From contig NZ_JIAH01000007.1 of NCBI RefSeq assembly GCF_000688415.1, positions 215,746 through 279,745 of the forward strand: 64,000 nt of DNA, read 5' to 3'. Each line of letters begins with the position of its first letter. Position 1 is the first letter of the stretch. The notes under the pieces were generated by a model. The model saw only the letters and a list, made by a program, of their open reading frames with translations. It was not told where the DNA came from and did not search any database. This document shows, in pieces, positions 21,104-31,208 of the stretch. Source of the DNA: Corynebacterium pseudodiphtheriticum DSM 44287. GTDB lineage: Bacteria > Actinomycetota > Actinomycetes > Mycobacteriales > Mycobacteriaceae. The position numbers were made by a program, and so were the translations under genes.

Positions 21104-22630
21104 TTATGGTCGGCGCCAAGCATGGCCACGGCGTGCCAGCATGGCATCACCGCTTGCCGGCCCCCAGCTGCCTGCCGGGTAGCTTTCTGGCTGTTCAGCG
21201 TGCTGCCAATATTCCAGCATCGGATCAAGGATCGACCAGCTCAACTCCACTTCCTTGTTGGTAGGGAACAAGCTGGATTCGTCCAAGAGCGCATCGAGGA
21301 TAAGACGTTCGTAGGCAGCTGGAGATTCTTCGGTAAAAGCTTCAGCGTAAGAAAAGTCCATGTTGACGTCTCGAACTTCCATGCCCGAACCTGGGACTTT
21401 GGAGCCAAATCGCATCAACACACCCTCGTCAGGCTGGACGCGGATGACTACGGTGTTTTGTCCGTGCTGTGCACCATTTTTCGCAAACGGTTGATGTGGA
21501 GCGTGCTTAAATACTAAAGCAATTTCTGTGACGCGACGCCCTAAACGCTTGCCGGTGCGCAAATAAAACGGCACACCAGCCCAACGACGCGAGTTAATCT
21601 CCAAGGTGCAAGCTGCGTAGGTCTCAGTTGTTGACTCTGGGTCAAAACCGTCTTCTTCTCGCAAACCTTGTACCTTTTGCGAGCCCTGCCAACCTGCAGA
21701 ATATTGTCCCCGGGCTGTGCTGTGCTCGAGTGGCGTAGCTAGCGAGGTAGCTTGCAAAATCTTGACCTTTTCCGCGCGCAGTGCATCCGGCGTAAATGAA
21801 ATAGGTTCTTCCATCGCCACCAACGCCAACAATTGCAGTAAGTGGTTTTGCATTACATCGCGTGCTGCTCCGATGCCGTCATAGTATCCGGCACGCCCAC
21901 CGAGCCCAATGTCTTCAGCCATGGTTATCTGCACATGATCGATGTGTCGAGCATTCCAGATTGGCTCAAATATTGAGTTAGCAAAACGCAGGGCGAGGAT
22001 GTTCTGTACTGTTTCTTTACCCAGATAATGGTCGATACGGTAGACCGATTCTTCCGGGAAAACCTGGTTGACGATTTCGTTGAGCTCGCGCGCGGATTGT
22101 TCGTTGTGCCCGAAAGGCTTTTCAATGATGACACGGCGCCATGCCCCTGGTTGCGCATTCACCATGTTTGTGCGCTCGAGCTGGTGACATACCTCGGAGA
22201 AAAAACTCGGTGGAATGGATAAATAATAAGCCCAGTTACCAGCAGTACCGCGCTGCTCGTCAACTTCGGAAATACGTTCAGCTAAGCAGTCAAAACCGTC
22301 ATCATCGAAACCACCGATTACAAATTCCATTCCGGAAGCAAGCTGGCGCCACACATTTTCACGGAATGGTGTGCGTGCGCCATCTTGGACTGCCTTCTTC
22401 ACGTAGTCCACAAAATCTTGGTTAGACCAATCTCGGCGGCCGAAACCAACCAAGATGAATGCCGACGACAATAACCCGCGGTTTGCTAGGTCGTAGATAG
22501 CAGGCAGAAGCTTTTTGTAGGCCAGATCGCCTGTGACTCCAAAAATCACCATGCCCGAAGGGCCGGCGATCCTCGGCAGTCGGGAATCGTGCGGGTTGCG
22601 CAGGGGGTTATGCCAAGGATTCGACGTCAC
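21104..22630 (-). CDS. zwf: Glucose-6-phosphate 1-dehydrogenase
   Basis: First enzyme of the oxidative pentose phosphate pathway, producing NADPH. 508 residues starting at GTG 22630 (VTSNPWHNPLRNPHDSRLPRIAGPSG), which matches the corynebacterial N-terminus and has AAAGGAC upstream. Motifs: FGVTGDLAYKKLLPAIYDL (NADP fold), IIEKPFGHN, and RIDHYLGKETVQN with the catalytic Asp-His. The open frame upstream to 22738 overlaps the 3' end of the tkt-tal fusion and is not used. Co-transcribed with opcA and pgl by position. Confidence 0.95.
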   Translation of the reverse strand: MTSNPWHNPLRNPHDSRLPRIAGPSGMVIFGVTGDLAYKKLLPAIYDLANRGLLSSAFILVGFGRRDWSNQDFVDYVKKAVQDGARTPFRENVWRQLASGMEFVIGGFDDDGFDCLAERISEVDEQRGTAGNWAYYLSIPPSFFSEVCHQLERTNMVNAQPGAWRRVIIEKPFGHNEQSARELNEIVNQVFPEESVYRIDHYLGKETVQNILALRFANSIFEPIWNARHIDHVQITMAEDIGLGGRAGYYDGIGAARDVMQNHLLQLLALVAMEEPISFTPDALRAEKVKILQATSLATPLEHSTARGQYSAGWQGSQKVQGLREEDGFDPESTTETYAACTLEINSRRWAGVPFYLRTGKRLGRRVTEIALVFKHAPHQPFAKNGAQHGQNTVVIRVQPDEGVLMRFGSKVPGSGMEVRDVNMDFSYAEAFTEESPAAYERLILDALLDESSLFPTNKEVELSWSILDPMLEYWQHAEQPESYPAGSWGPASGDAMLARRGHAWRRP

Positions 22631-22695
22631 AGGCGAATGTCCTTTCTTAGCCCGGATTTGGGCGGTTGTCGTGCTGTTTAACTGGCGTGGTTTGG

Positions 22696-25600
22696 TTAAC
22701 GCAGCCGTTGAGACATGGATTCCAGCAGTTCTTCCCATGCGTTCACGAACTTATCGATGCCTTCGAGTTCGAGCTTCGCATAGACATCTGCGAAATCAAT
22801 GCCTGCAGATTCTAATTTGCGGAAAATAGCTTCAGCCTTATCACCCGCGCCAGTCAAAGTATCGCCATTGATAGTACCGCCATTTAGAACCGCTTCGAGT
22901 GTTGCTTCCGGCATAGTGTTGACAGTGTCTGGGCCTGCCAGTTCCGTGACGTACATGTCAGCAGGGTAGTCGGAATTTTTTACTCCGGTAGATGCCCATA
23001 ATGGACGTTGCTTGTGCGCACCTGGAATATCGAAGTTTTGGAATTCCTCGATAAATAGTGCGTACGCGCGCCGTGCATTGGCAATGCCTGCCTGCCCGCG
23101 CAAGTTGCGTGCTTCTTCCGTGCCAATCTGCTCGAGGCGCTTATCCACTTCGGTATCGATACGGGAAACGAAGAAAGACGCAACCGAATGGATCTTGGAA
23201 AGATCAAGACCGTTTTCCCTGGCTTGCGCAATGCCTTCCTTGTACGCCTGGATAACTTCTCGGTACCGTTCTACAGAGAAAATCAAGGTCACGTTGACCG
23301 AGATGCCTTCCGCGAGCGCAGCAGTGATGGCTGGCAGCCCTTCTGGTGTTGCTGGAATCTTGATCATCGCGTTGTTGCGGTCGACGCGCTTCCATAGGTC
23401 GCGTGCTTGCTGCAAAGTTTTGTCCGTGTCCGCAGAAATTCGCGGGTCCACCTCGATCGATACGCGTCCATCGGCTCCGCCAGTACGCTGATAGACCGAA
23501 GACAAGATGTCGCAAGCATTTTGCACGTCGGAAATAGCAAGCTCATAGACAGCTTGGTCGGCAGAGATGTCACGTGTGGCCAGACGTGCAATATCCGCGT
23601 CATAGGAATCCCCCTTGCTCATTGCAGCAGAGAAAATCGAGGGATTAGTAGTTACGCCCAATACCGACTTGGTTTCGATGAGCTCTTTTAAATTTCCGGA
23701 CACTATGCGCTCACGAGAAAGATCATCCAACCAAGTTGCGGTACCAACAGCTGCCAGCTCTGCCAAGGCAGTGTCGGCGTCGGCAGAATCGATGGCCTGT
23801 GCCGGTGTTACCGAGCTAGCAGAAGCGGTAATAGAGGCTGCGTCTGCGCTCACCGAAGTGTCATCGTTATTGTCTGCAGTGTTGCCCCAACCAGGAACTT
23901 TGTTAGCTGCGGGGGCTTGTTCCAGTGCCTTCTTGGCTTCGGCCACTACATTGTCGACGGTAAAGCCAAACTTTGCAAAGAGTTCTTCTGCTGGGGCAGA
24001 GGCACCGTAATGTTCCAGAGAAATCTGCCGACCAAACGGTGCAGTGTATTTGTGCCATGGCATGGCGAGACCAGCTTCAATGGATACTCGCGCAGTAACT
24101 TCACGTGGGAGAACTGATTCCCGGTAGTTTTCGTCTTGCTGTTCGAACCATTCCAAACAAGGCGCAGAAACGACACGTGTTGGTGTGCCTTCAGCTTCTA
24201 AGCGTTCGGCAGCGGCCACAGCGAGGTGTACCTCGGAGCCCGTAGCAATCAGAATGAGCTCTGGCGAAGCCGAAGCTTCCACCAAAACATAAGCACCCTT
24301 TGCGACGCCTACGGAGGCCTTTTCGGCGGTTCCCTCCAGCACTGGGACGTTTTGCCGGGTTAATGCTAGCCCCTTCGGGCCTTTCTCCTTGCGCATCGCG
24401 GATACCCATGCCTGTGTAGTTTCATTGGCGTCCGCCGGGCGGATGACCGCGAGATTTGGAATAGCGCGTAGCGCGGCCAAGGTCTCAACCGGCTGGTGAG
24501 TTGGGCCATCTTCGCCCAAGCCGATGGAGTCGTGGGTCCATACGTAGTAGGTGTCGGTGCCCATCAGGGCTCCCAGGCGAACCGCCGGGTACATGTATTC
24601 CGAGAAAATCAAGAATGTTCCCCCGTAAACACGGGTGTGGCCGTGTAAGGCAATACCATTCATGATCGCTGCCATGCCATGCTCACGGATGCCGAAGTGT
24701 AGATTGCGACCGTGTAACGGGTCAGCTTGCCACATATCCGTAGAGATTGATTGCGGGCCGAACGAAGGTGCCCCCTTGATGACAGTGTTGTTGGAACCAG
24801 CCAAGTCCGCCGAGCCGCCCCAAAGCTCTGGCAACTGTGCTGCGAGGACTTGAATTACCTCTGCGGAGGCCTTACGCGTAGCAATGCCTTTAGAATCGGC
24901 TTCCCAAACGGGCATATCTTCGCCGAAGTTTTCTGGTAACTCGTATGCCGCCATGCGGTCGAAAAGTTCTTTGCGTTCTGGGTTTTTCTTGGCCCAGGCG
25001 TCGAAACGCTGCTGCCATTCTTGTTGCGCTTTGGTGCCGCGGCTAACTAGCTCGCGGGTGTGTGCAAGCACTTTTTCGTCGACGTGAAAGTGCTCATCAG
25101 GGTCAAAGCCAAGGAATTTTTTGGTCGCCTGGATTTCTTCTTCACCAAGTGCTGCACCATGTGAGGCACCGGTATTCATAGCATTTGGCGCAGGGTAGGC
25201 GATAACCGTTTGCACCCGGATAAAAGTCGGGCGCAAAGTATCTTGCTTCGCGAGCTTGACCGCCTGTTCTAGTGCAGCAACGTCTTCTCCAGAACCCACC
25301 TCAAGCACCTGCCAACCGTAGGCTTCGTAGCGTTTGGCCACAGACTCAGAGAAAGCGATGTCGGTGTCATCCTCGATGGAGATGTTGTTGTCATCCCAAA
25401 AGACGATCAAGTTACCCAGCTGTTGCGTACCCGCCAGGGAACATGCTTCGGCCGTGACGCCTTCTTGCACATCACCGTCGGAACAAATGGTGTAAACATA
25501 ATGGTCGAATGGAGATTGTCCGGCAGGTGCATCAGGGTCGAATAGGCCGCGCTCTTTGCGAGCGGCCATCGCCATACCGACGGACGAAGCTAGGCCTTGT

Positions 25601-26007
25601 CCGAGAGGTCCAGTCGTGATCTCTACACCGTTGGTGTGTCCGTATTCGGGGTGCCCTGGTGTCAACGAGCCCCAGGTACGCAGTTGCTTCAGATCATCCA
25701 GCTCTAAGCCAAAGCCACCCAGGAAAAGCTGAATGTATTGTGTCAGAGATGAATGGCCGACAGACAGCACGAAACGGTCACGCCCGGCCCACTGCGGGTC
25801 GGCCGGGTTGTGTTTCAGCACACGCTGATAAAGCGTGTAAGCCAACGGGGCGAGTGACATTGCGGTGCCCGGGTGTCCAGAACCGCAATTTTGCACCGCG
25901 TCGGCGGCTAATAACCGCACCGTATCTACAGCGCGGGTATCCGTCTCGCTCCAGTCACTCGGGTAGCGACGAATGGTTTTAGCTTTAAGCTTGGGGGACA
26001 GTGACAC
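22696..26007 (-). CDS. tkt-tal: Transketolase-transaldolase fusion protein
   Basis: One uninterrupted frame of 1103 codons encodes two complete pentose phosphate enzymes. Residues 1 to about 697 are transketolase: [17 protein letters not shown], the thiamine-diphosphate region SDGDVQEG.. [27 protein letters not shown] and [18 protein letters not shown]. Residues about 742-1103 are transaldolase: [31 protein letters not shown] with presumed Schiff-base Lys883, [12 protein letters not shown] and [11 protein letters not shown]. Between them is an Ala/Ser/Asp-rich linker of about 45 residues. GTG 26007 has GAGGAA upstream and matches the family N-terminus. In C. glutamicum and M. tuberculosis these are separate adjacent genes in the same order. 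The symbol is descriptive. Confidence 0.93.
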   Translation of the reverse strand: MSLSPKLKAKTIRRYPSDWSETDTRAVDTVRLLAADAVQNCGSGHPGTAMSLAPLAYTLYQRVLKHNPADPQWAGRDRFVLSVGHSSLTQYIQLFLGGFGLELDDLKQLRTWGSLTPGHPEYGHTNGVEITTGPLGQGLASSVGMAMAARKERGLFDPDAPAGQSPFDHYVYTICSDGDVQEGVTAEACSLAGTQQLGNLIVFWDDNNISIEDDTDIAFSESVAKRYEAYGWQVLEVGSGEDVAALEQAVKLAKQDTLRPTFIRVQTVIAYPAPNAMNTGASHGAALGEEEIQATKKFLGFDPDEHFHVDEKVLAHTRELVSRGTKAQQEWQQRFDAWAKKNPERKELFDRMAAYELPENFGEDMPVWEADSKGIATRKASAEVIQVLAAQLPELWGGSADLAGSNNTVIKGAPSFGPQSISTDMWQADPLHGRNLHFGIREHGMAAIMNGIALHGHTRVYGGTFLIFSEYMYPAVRLGALMGTDTYYVWTHDSIGLGEDGPTHQPVETLAALRAIPNLAVIRPADANETTQAWVSAMRKEKGPKGLALTRQNVPVLEGTAEKASVGVAKGAYVLVEASASPELILIATGSEVHLAVAAAERLEAEGTPTRVVSAPCLEWFEQQDENYRESVLPREVTARVSIEAGLAMPWHKYTAPFGRQISLEHYGASAPAEELFAKFGFTVDNVVAEAKKALEQAPAANKVPGWGNTADNNDDTSVSADAASITASASSVTPAQAIDSADADTALAELAAVGTATWLDDLSRERIVSGNLKELIETKSVLGVTTNPSIFSAAMSKGDSYDADIARLATRDISADQAVYELAISDVQNACDILSSVYQRTGGADGRVSIEVDPRISADTDKTLQQARDLWKRVDRNNAMIKIPATPEGLPAITAALAEGISVNVTLIFSVERYREVIQAYKEGIAQARENGLDLSKIHSVASFFVSRIDTEVDKRLEQIGTEEARNLRGQAGIANARRAYALFIEEFQNFDIPGAHKQRPLWASTGVKNSDYPADMYVTELAGPDTVNTMPEATLEAVLNGGTINGDTLTGAGDKAEAIFRKLESAGIDFADVYAKLELEGIDKFVNAWEELLESMSQRLR

Positions 26008-26062
26008 AGCTGGTTCCTCGCATCAATCTGTTTGCAACGGTGAAAACAATGGTGTGCCCCTT

Positions 26063-26068
26063 AGTCTA
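26063..26068 (-). promoter_or_regulatory. Candidate -10 TAGACT for tkt-tal
   Basis: On the - strand TAGACT lies about 55 nt before the GTG start, in the 257-nt divergent region between tkt-tal and ctaB. A -35 box is not obvious. The ctaB promoter must lie in the same stretch; I cannot place it with confidence. Confidence 0.3.
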
Positions 26069-26282
26069 AAGGTAGATTCAGAGTTTTGTGTACTTGCACG
26101 CGATTATGAGCCGCACGGTGGGTGGCATGTAGGCTATGGTGGTTCGGGACAGTCAGTTTCTATCCGCCTAAAGTTGGTGGGAACTTTCCGCCCTTTGTAA
26201 ACGACTCTCTCTAGTGCCACTGGAGTCCGACTGGTGGCAAACATAGAGGGACTTATTTGGCACGTTGTTGGAGGATTTTTCC

Positions 26283-27200
26283 TTGGGAAAGATCAAGGCA
26301 TATTTCGCGTTAACCAAGCCGCGGATTATTGAACTGCTCTTGGTGGCTGCGCTTCCTGCCATGCTGCAAGCGGAGCGCGGTACAGAAGCGATATCCAATA
26401 ACTTTGGCCTGATCATACTTACTTTGTTGGGCGGCTGGATGGGGGCCTCAGCGGCACATACCTTCAACATGGTTGCCGACTATGAGCTAGACCAGCAGAT
26501 GAAACGCACTCGCGGACGACCGTTAGTTAATGATGTCGTTTCTAAACGGGAAGCTGCTGTTTTCGGTTCCCTGCTACTAGTCATTTCTGTGCTGTGGCTG
26601 GGGATATTAGCGAATTCTTGGTTGGCGGCCTTATTCGTTATTTTGACGAATGTGCACTACATCGTGGTGTATACCAAGTTCCTGAAACGGCGAACCTCGC
26701 AAAATATTGTGTGGGGCGGGCTTGCGGGGTGCATGCCTGTCATGGTCGGTTGGGCAGTCATTACCGATAACGCTCCGGCAGGAGAACCAGCGCGATGGTG
26801 GCAAGCGATCGCGCTTTTCTTGATCATCTTCTTCTGGACCCCACCGCACACCTGGGCCTTGGCCATGAAATACAAAGAGGATTACAAGCGTGCTGGCATT
26901 CCAATGCTGCCGGTCGTTGCCAAGGAATCTGAAGTTACCCGTCAAATTCTGCTTTATTCAGTGGCAATGGTGATTACTTCTTTCGCGCTGATCCCAGCCG
27001 CATCCTGGATCTATCTCGTTGGCTCGGTCAGTACGGCAGCCGTGTTTCTCTACATGGCCAGTCGTCTACACCAAGGGGTGAAAAAAGGCGCCAAGGTACA
27101 ACCCATGGCGCTGTTCATCTGGTCGAATAATTATCTAGCGATTTTGTTCTTGAGCTTGTCCGTTGACGCCATTATTGGGTGGACACCGTTTCTAGCTTAG
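26283..27200 (+). CDS. ctaB: Protoheme IX farnesyltransferase (heme O synthase)
   Basis: Adds a farnesyl group to heme b to make heme O, a step toward heme A for the aa3 cytochrome oxidase. 305-residue UbiA-family membrane protein with about eight or nine transmembrane helices; motifs [20 protein letters not shown] (Asp-rich prenyl diphosphate site) and [25 protein letters not shown] (second site). TTG 26283 is preferred because GGAGGA lies 7 nt upstream and because the protein then begins [13 protein letters not shown] like its relatives; TTG 26265 is the alternative. Divergent from tkt-tal. Confidence 0.93.
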   Translation: MGKIKAYFALTKPRIIELLLVAALPAMLQAERGTEAISNNFGLIILTLLGGWMGASAAHTFNMVADYELDQQMKRTRGRPLVNDVVSKREAAVFGSLLLVISVLWLGILANSWLAALFVILTNVHYIVVYTKFLKRRTSQNIVWGGLAGCMPVMVGWAVITDNAPAGEPARWWQAIALFLIIFFWTPPHTWALAMKYKEDYKRAGIPMLPVVAKESEVTRQILLYSVAMVITSFALIPAASWIYLVGSVSTAAVFLYMASRLHQGVKKGAKVQPMALFIWSNNYLAILFLSLSVDAIIGWTPFLA

Positions 27201-27261
27201 TTGCCTGTAGGCTTGCATTTGAGCGGTGTCTCACCGAATTTGGGCGATTCAATTCTCTTTT

Positions 27262-28233
27262 TTAGATCACTTCTTGGACCCGCAGAACAATAGAACCAGT
27301 GGTCTTCCGGTCTTGTAAATCACGGTGCGCTTGTGCAGCTTCTTCCAATGGATAAGAATCGCTCACCCGGAACTTTAGATCCCCATCGACGACGGCTTGT
27401 ACGACTGCTTGTGCCCGCATCTGGAATTCGCCCTCTCGACTAGTCCACCCGGCCACAGATGGTCGTGTGAGAAATATAGAGCCTTTCTCATTTAAAATCT
27501 GTGGATCAATAGGGGCAACCGGGCCGGAAGCTGCACCAAACAAGCAGACAGTCCCGCGATTACGAACCATATTTAATGATTGTTCAAAGGTGTCCTTGCC
27601 TACGCCGTCGTAGACTACGTCGACGCCCTTTCCCGCAGTTAATTCTCGTACCTGGTTGGCTAACTCCGGGCCATAACGTAATACATGAGTAGCTCCTGCT
27701 TGGTAGGACAATTCTTCTTTTTCATCGGAAGAGACTACGGTGTAAACATTTGCGCCGGCTGCTGCAGCAAATTGCGTAGCCAACAGGCCGACACCACCGG
27801 CACCGGCGGTGATCACGCAGTTGTCGCCGTAGGCAAGCTCATAGACACCGTGTGTGAGATAATGCGCGGTAATGCCTTGTAGCAGCATGGAAGCGGCGGT
27901 GGATAAATCGAAATCGTTTGGTACCGCAACCAGCTTGTCTCTGGCGACACATACCTGTTCGGCATAGGAGCCGAACGCGGTATTCCACGCGACCATAGTG
28001 CCGCTAGCGATCTTCCCAATAGGGTCGTGGAGAACACGGCCAACGCCTTCGAATCCAGGAATAAACGGCGTCGTGGCTGAGTAAATGCCTTCACGGTAGT
28101 AGGTGTCGATGTAGTTAACTCCGGCAACGAGCACGTCTACGAGGACTTGATCGTCGGACGGTGTTGGGCTTTCGACCTCAGCGATCTGGAGCACTTCCGG
28201 ACCGCCGGTGTGAGTAATCTGTATTGCCTTCAT
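27262..28233 (-). CDS. qor: NADPH:quinone oxidoreductase, zeta-crystallin type
   Basis: 323-residue medium-chain dehydrogenase without the catalytic zinc ligands. GroES-like N-terminal domain (about 1-120, MKAIQITHTGGPEVLQ.. GFEGVGRV) and Rossmann domain (about 125-270, ITAGAGGVGLLATQFAAAAGA, then YDGVGKDTFEQSL). Likely reduces quinones with NADPH. The convergent end faces ctaB; the same neighbour order is found in C. glutamicum and M. tuberculosis. Exact substrate cannot be told from sequence. Confidence 0.88.
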   Translation of the reverse strand: MKAIQITHTGGPEVLQIAEVESPTPSDDQVLVDVLVAGVNYIDTYYREGIYSATTPFIPGFEGVGRVLHDPIGKIASGTMVAWNTAFGSYAEQVCVARDKLVAVPNDFDLSTAASMLLQGITAHYLTHGVYELAYGDNCVITAGAGGVGLLATQFAAAAGANVYTVVSSDEKEELSYQAGATHVLRYGPELANQVRELTAGKGVDVVYDGVGKDTFEQSLNMVRNRGTVCLFGAASGPVAPIDPQILNEKGSIFLTRPSVAGWTSREGEFQMRAQAVVQAVVDGDLKFRVSDSYPLEEAAQAHRDLQDRKTTGSIVLRVQEVI

Positions 28234-28241
28234 AGTTATCG

Positions 28242-28247
28242 AGGTTA
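28242..28247 (-). promoter_or_regulatory. Candidate -10 TAACCT, leaderless qor
   Basis: On the - strand TAACCT ends 8 nt before ATG 28233, a leaderless geometry; no ribosome site is visible in the interval. Confidence 0.35.
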
Positions 28248-28301
28248 CAGTCTGTGGGCGTTGCGTGGGTTAGTTAGTCCGGTGGTTGGTGCGTGCCCGG
28301 G

Positions 28302-29309
28302 TTAATTGGAGCCTTTTCTCTGTGAGACTAAGCCAGACGAGCTGCATGTTTCACGGGCGGAATAGTCCAACTGGAACCGTGGACGTGTGTAACCCCGAGC
28401 CCACAAAGCAGCGGTAAAGGCTACGACCACCGAACTCATCGCGATATGAAAAGGTACGGTCCAACGTGGGACTCCAAGATAGAACTGTGCTACACCGATG
28501 CCCCATTGAATAATAATTACCGTGACTAGGACCCACGCAGTATATTTCGCACGCTGCGGCGCTTTTTGCTTATACAGCTGCCACACGACGAGTAGTGTCA
28601 ACAAAAGATAGGCATACATGCACACGGCATGGACTACCGCTAATACTTCAGTATCTAGTTCTAGGCGACCTTTCATACCGGCATCCGCATCACCGGAATG
28701 CGGTCCGGAACCGGTCACCATTGTGCCCGTGATCAGCACAATTGATAGTGCGCCGGCGGCAAGAGCTGCAAATTGCCGGGTGTGCGCCGCGAAAATTCGT
28801 TGTGGGGATTGTGAATCATCTTCCGCGATCCGGGAGTAGAGTAGCGCAGCTATCCAGACCAAGACCATAGAGGGCAGAAAGTGCAATGCAACAGTCCACC
28901 AATGCAACTCCATATGCACGGAGATTCCGCCGATTACCGCTTGCAGGACGATACCTAGAATTGATGCAGCACCATAGGCTTTAAGCTCACGGCGCCTGCC
29001 AGCTGTCTTTAGCGCAACCAACACCGCGATTGCTGCAGCTACGACCACGAAAGTCAGCAGACGGTTACCAAATTCGATAATTTGATGGACCCAAGGCTGT
29101 GCGCCAGCGACCGGGACCAAAGAACCTTCCTGACAATTCGGCCAAGTATCGCAGCCTAATCCTGATCCAGTCACACGTACGATAGATCCAGAAACCGTAA
29201 TTCCCGCCTGGGAGAGCAACAGTATTAGCGCAAGACGCCTCTGCCATTTCAGGCTGGGGCTGAAATGCGGACTGTTAGCTGTCTGGCTCGTTTCTGGGCT
29301 CGTTGACAT
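28302..29309 (-). CDS. ctaA: Heme A synthase
   Basis: Oxidises heme O to heme A in the membrane. 335 residues with about eight transmembrane helices; the first periplasmic loop holds the Cys pair GLGCDTWPNCQEG, and membrane His residues (HQIIEFGNR, HMELHW, HFLPSM, HAVCMYAY, PFHIAMS) are available for heme ligation. ATG 29309 has GGAG 5 nt upstream; the frame is open to 29423 but that N-terminal stretch is hydrophilic and outside the family. Works with ctaB across the qor gene. Confidence 0.92.
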   Translation of the reverse strand: MSTSPETSQTANSPHFSPSLKWQRRLALILLLSQAGITVSGSIVRVTGSGLGCDTWPNCQEGSLVPVAGAQPWVHQIIEFGNRLLTFVVVAAAIAVLVALKTAGRRRELKAYGAASILGIVLQAVIGGISVHMELHWWTVALHFLPSMVLVWIAALLYSRIAEDDSQSPQRIFAAHTRQFAALAAGALSIVLITGTMVTGSGPHSGDADAGMKGRLELDTEVLAVVHAVCMYAYLLLTLLVVWQLYKQKAPQRAKYTAWVLVTVIIIQWGIGVAQFYLGVPRWTVPFHIAMSSVVVAFTAALWARGYTRPRFQLDYSARETCSSSGLVSQRKGSN

Positions 29310-29491
29310 AGCTACTCCGGTACTATCTGCCTGCTGATTTACGGTGTTCACAACGATTATCCTACTCGGTGAATACACAGGTTCCGAACGTGCGGACGGT
29401 GGATATGTTGAGTCGTTGCCCACATTTCACACGATGCTGGCAGTCCTTTGTTGCCACAGAACAATGTTTCGGAAGTTAAGTCAATTCTGGG

Positions 29492-30259
29492 TTAGGAGAA
29501 TCGAAATTTCTTGATCGCCAATCCCGCAGCTGCTAACCCCCAGGCGATGATGATCAGCAGCTCGGTGATAGGGATGATTCCGCGTAAGCCTTCAGCGAGC
29601 CCGGAAGCTACTGCAACAGAGGGAACCAATGTCCATAACCCGTTGCTGCCCAAACCTTGTGCGTACAGAACCCAGCCAACGACTCCTAGTAAAACCAGCC
29701 ACAAAAAGTTGCCCAAGCCAAGGACTTTTTCAGCTGCCAATGTCCCGCCGAGCAATAGCCCGAAAGCAGTAAAGCTGGCAGTAGAGAGTAGCAATACGAC
29801 GAGCGTCAAAAGGATCTCTGCGAAGCTAGCGCGAAACCCGAGAATTCCAGCTGTAATTGCAAGCACAATTGCTTGTATCAGCGTCACGATAACAATCGCG
29901 GTGATTTTGCCGACAATGATCGCGGTGCGCGGCACCCCGGAAGCTCCTGCTCTTTTCAAAGCACCGTAGCGTCTGTCGAAGGCCACGGCAATGGCTTGCC
30001 CAGTAAAACCGGATCCCATAGCAGCAACCGCTAAAACCATAGGAAAGATTTCGTCGAGGCCGCGTTCTTCCCCCAAAAACGGGACAAACGCTGCTCCAAC
30101 CAAAATTGCTAAAGGAACAACGATATTTAGTAGCAATTGTTCGCCGTGACGCAGAATCAGCGAGGTTTCCATTCGGGTCTGTGCACCGACGATACGGAGG
30201 AACGAAGCCGGGAGCGGTGCAGGGCTAAAAGTTCCAGCAGGAAAACTATGTGCGGTCAT
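29492..30259 (-). CDS. ABC-2 type transporter permease
   Basis: 255-residue membrane protein with six hydrophobic segments after a short cytosolic N-terminus, typical of ABC-2 exporter permeases. It overlaps the 3' end of the ATPase gene by 14 nt, so the two form a transporter (one permease and one ATPase gene, each probably dimeric). This pair lies between ctaA and mptB, as Rv1457c-Rv1458c do in M. tuberculosis. Substrate unknown; older annotations call it an antibiotic transporter without direct proof. Start ATG 30259; a TTG directly before it is an alternative. Confidence 0.85.
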   Translation of the reverse strand: MTAHSFPAGTFSPAPLPASFLRIVGAQTRMETSLILRHGEQLLLNIVVPLAILVGAAFVPFLGEERGLDEIFPMVLAVAAMGSGFTGQAIAVAFDRRYGALKRAGASGVPRTAIIVGKITAIVIVTLIQAIVLAITAGILGFRASFAEILLTLVVLLLSTASFTAFGLLLGGTLAAEKVLGLGNFLWLVLLGVVGWVLYAQGLGSNGLWTLVPSVAVASGLAEGLRGIIPITELLIIIAWGLAAAGLAIKKFRFS

Positions 30260-31208
30260 CAACGTCCTCAGTAACGGCTAGAAAGACATCTTCCAGGCTG
30301 CGGGCAGTGACATTTAATTCGCGCAGCAAGATCTTGTGCGCGGCCATGGTTGTACCAAGTTGTTCGATTAACTCCGGGGTAGGTGTTGAATGTAAGAGGT
30401 AACGGTTGTGACCAATGGAGCTGAGTGACCAGTCGGAAGGCAACATGTCGTCGGCAAGCGCAGTGTCCGTGGTAAACGTTAGACTTTCTCCCGTCGATTG
30501 GGCGAGCAGCTCTTGAGGTGTGCCTGAAATTTGCAATTGGCCGTGGTCCATAATGTAGATGTAATCAGAGAGCCGTTCAGCTTCGTCAAGCAAATGGGTG
30601 GTTAAAACGACCGTGACGCCATCTCTACGAAGGGCTTCGATGAGTTCCCAGGTTAAGCGTCGTGCTTGGGCATCCATGCCAGCGGTTGGTTCATCGAGAA
30701 AAATGAGTTCTGGCCTGGGCAGAAGAGCCAAAGCTAGAGAAAGACGTTGCTGTTGACCACCGGAAAGTCTGCGGTAAGTGGTTGTACTGTGCGGGCGTAA
30801 ACCAACCAGGTCGATCAGCCATTCGGGGTCATGGGGGTTGGCGTAATACTTCGCAGCCAAATTGAGTTGTTCAGAAACGGTAGCGCCGGAATAACCACCT
30901 CCGCCTTGCAGCATCATGCCGATGCGCTGACGGACTTTATCTGGTTCCGTAGCTGGGTTCATGCCAAGGACTTCAATGCGTCCAGAAGATGGTTGCGTGA
31001 AGCCCTCGCACATTTCGATGGTGGTAGTTTTACCTGCACCGTTTGGGCCAAGCAGGGAAACGATGCGCCCGCGCGGAACCGTGAGGTGGAGTGCATCGAC
31101 TGCAGAGGTATCAGCAAAACGTTTGCTGACGTTGTCGAGCACCACGGCGGGCGAGCTGTTGACCGTGGAGTCCTCGAAGCCATCGAAAGTTTTATGCACG
31201 TCACTCAT
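30246..31208 (-). CDS. ABC-2 type transporter ATP-binding protein
   Basis: 320-residue ATPase partner of the preceding permease. Walker A LLGPNGAGKTTTIEM, Q-loop MMLQGGGGYSGAT, signature LSGGQQQRLSLALALLP, Walker B ELIFLDEPTAGMD and H-loop TTHLLDEAERL are all intact. C-terminal 90 residues form the extra domain seen in exporter ATPases of this class. ATG 31208 overlaps the mptB stop (ATGA), indicating coupled translation from mptB; the open frame upstream of 31208 lies within mptB in another frame and is not real. Confidence 0.92.
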   Translation of the reverse strand: MSDVHKTFDGFEDSTVNSSPAVVLDNVSKRFADTSAVDALHLTVPRGRIVSLLGPNGAGKTTTIEMCEGFTQPSSGRIEVLGMNPATEPDKVRQRIGMMLQGGGGYSGATVSEQLNLAAKYYANPHDPEWLIDLVGLRPHSTTTYRRLSGGQQQRLSLALALLPRPELIFLDEPTAGMDAQARRLTWELIEALRRDGVTVVLTTHLLDEAERLSDYIYIMDHGQLQISGTPQELLAQSTGESLTFTTDTALADDMLPSDWSLSSIGHNRYLLHSTPTPELIEQLGTTMAAHKILLRELNVTARSLEDVFLAVTEDVDDRT

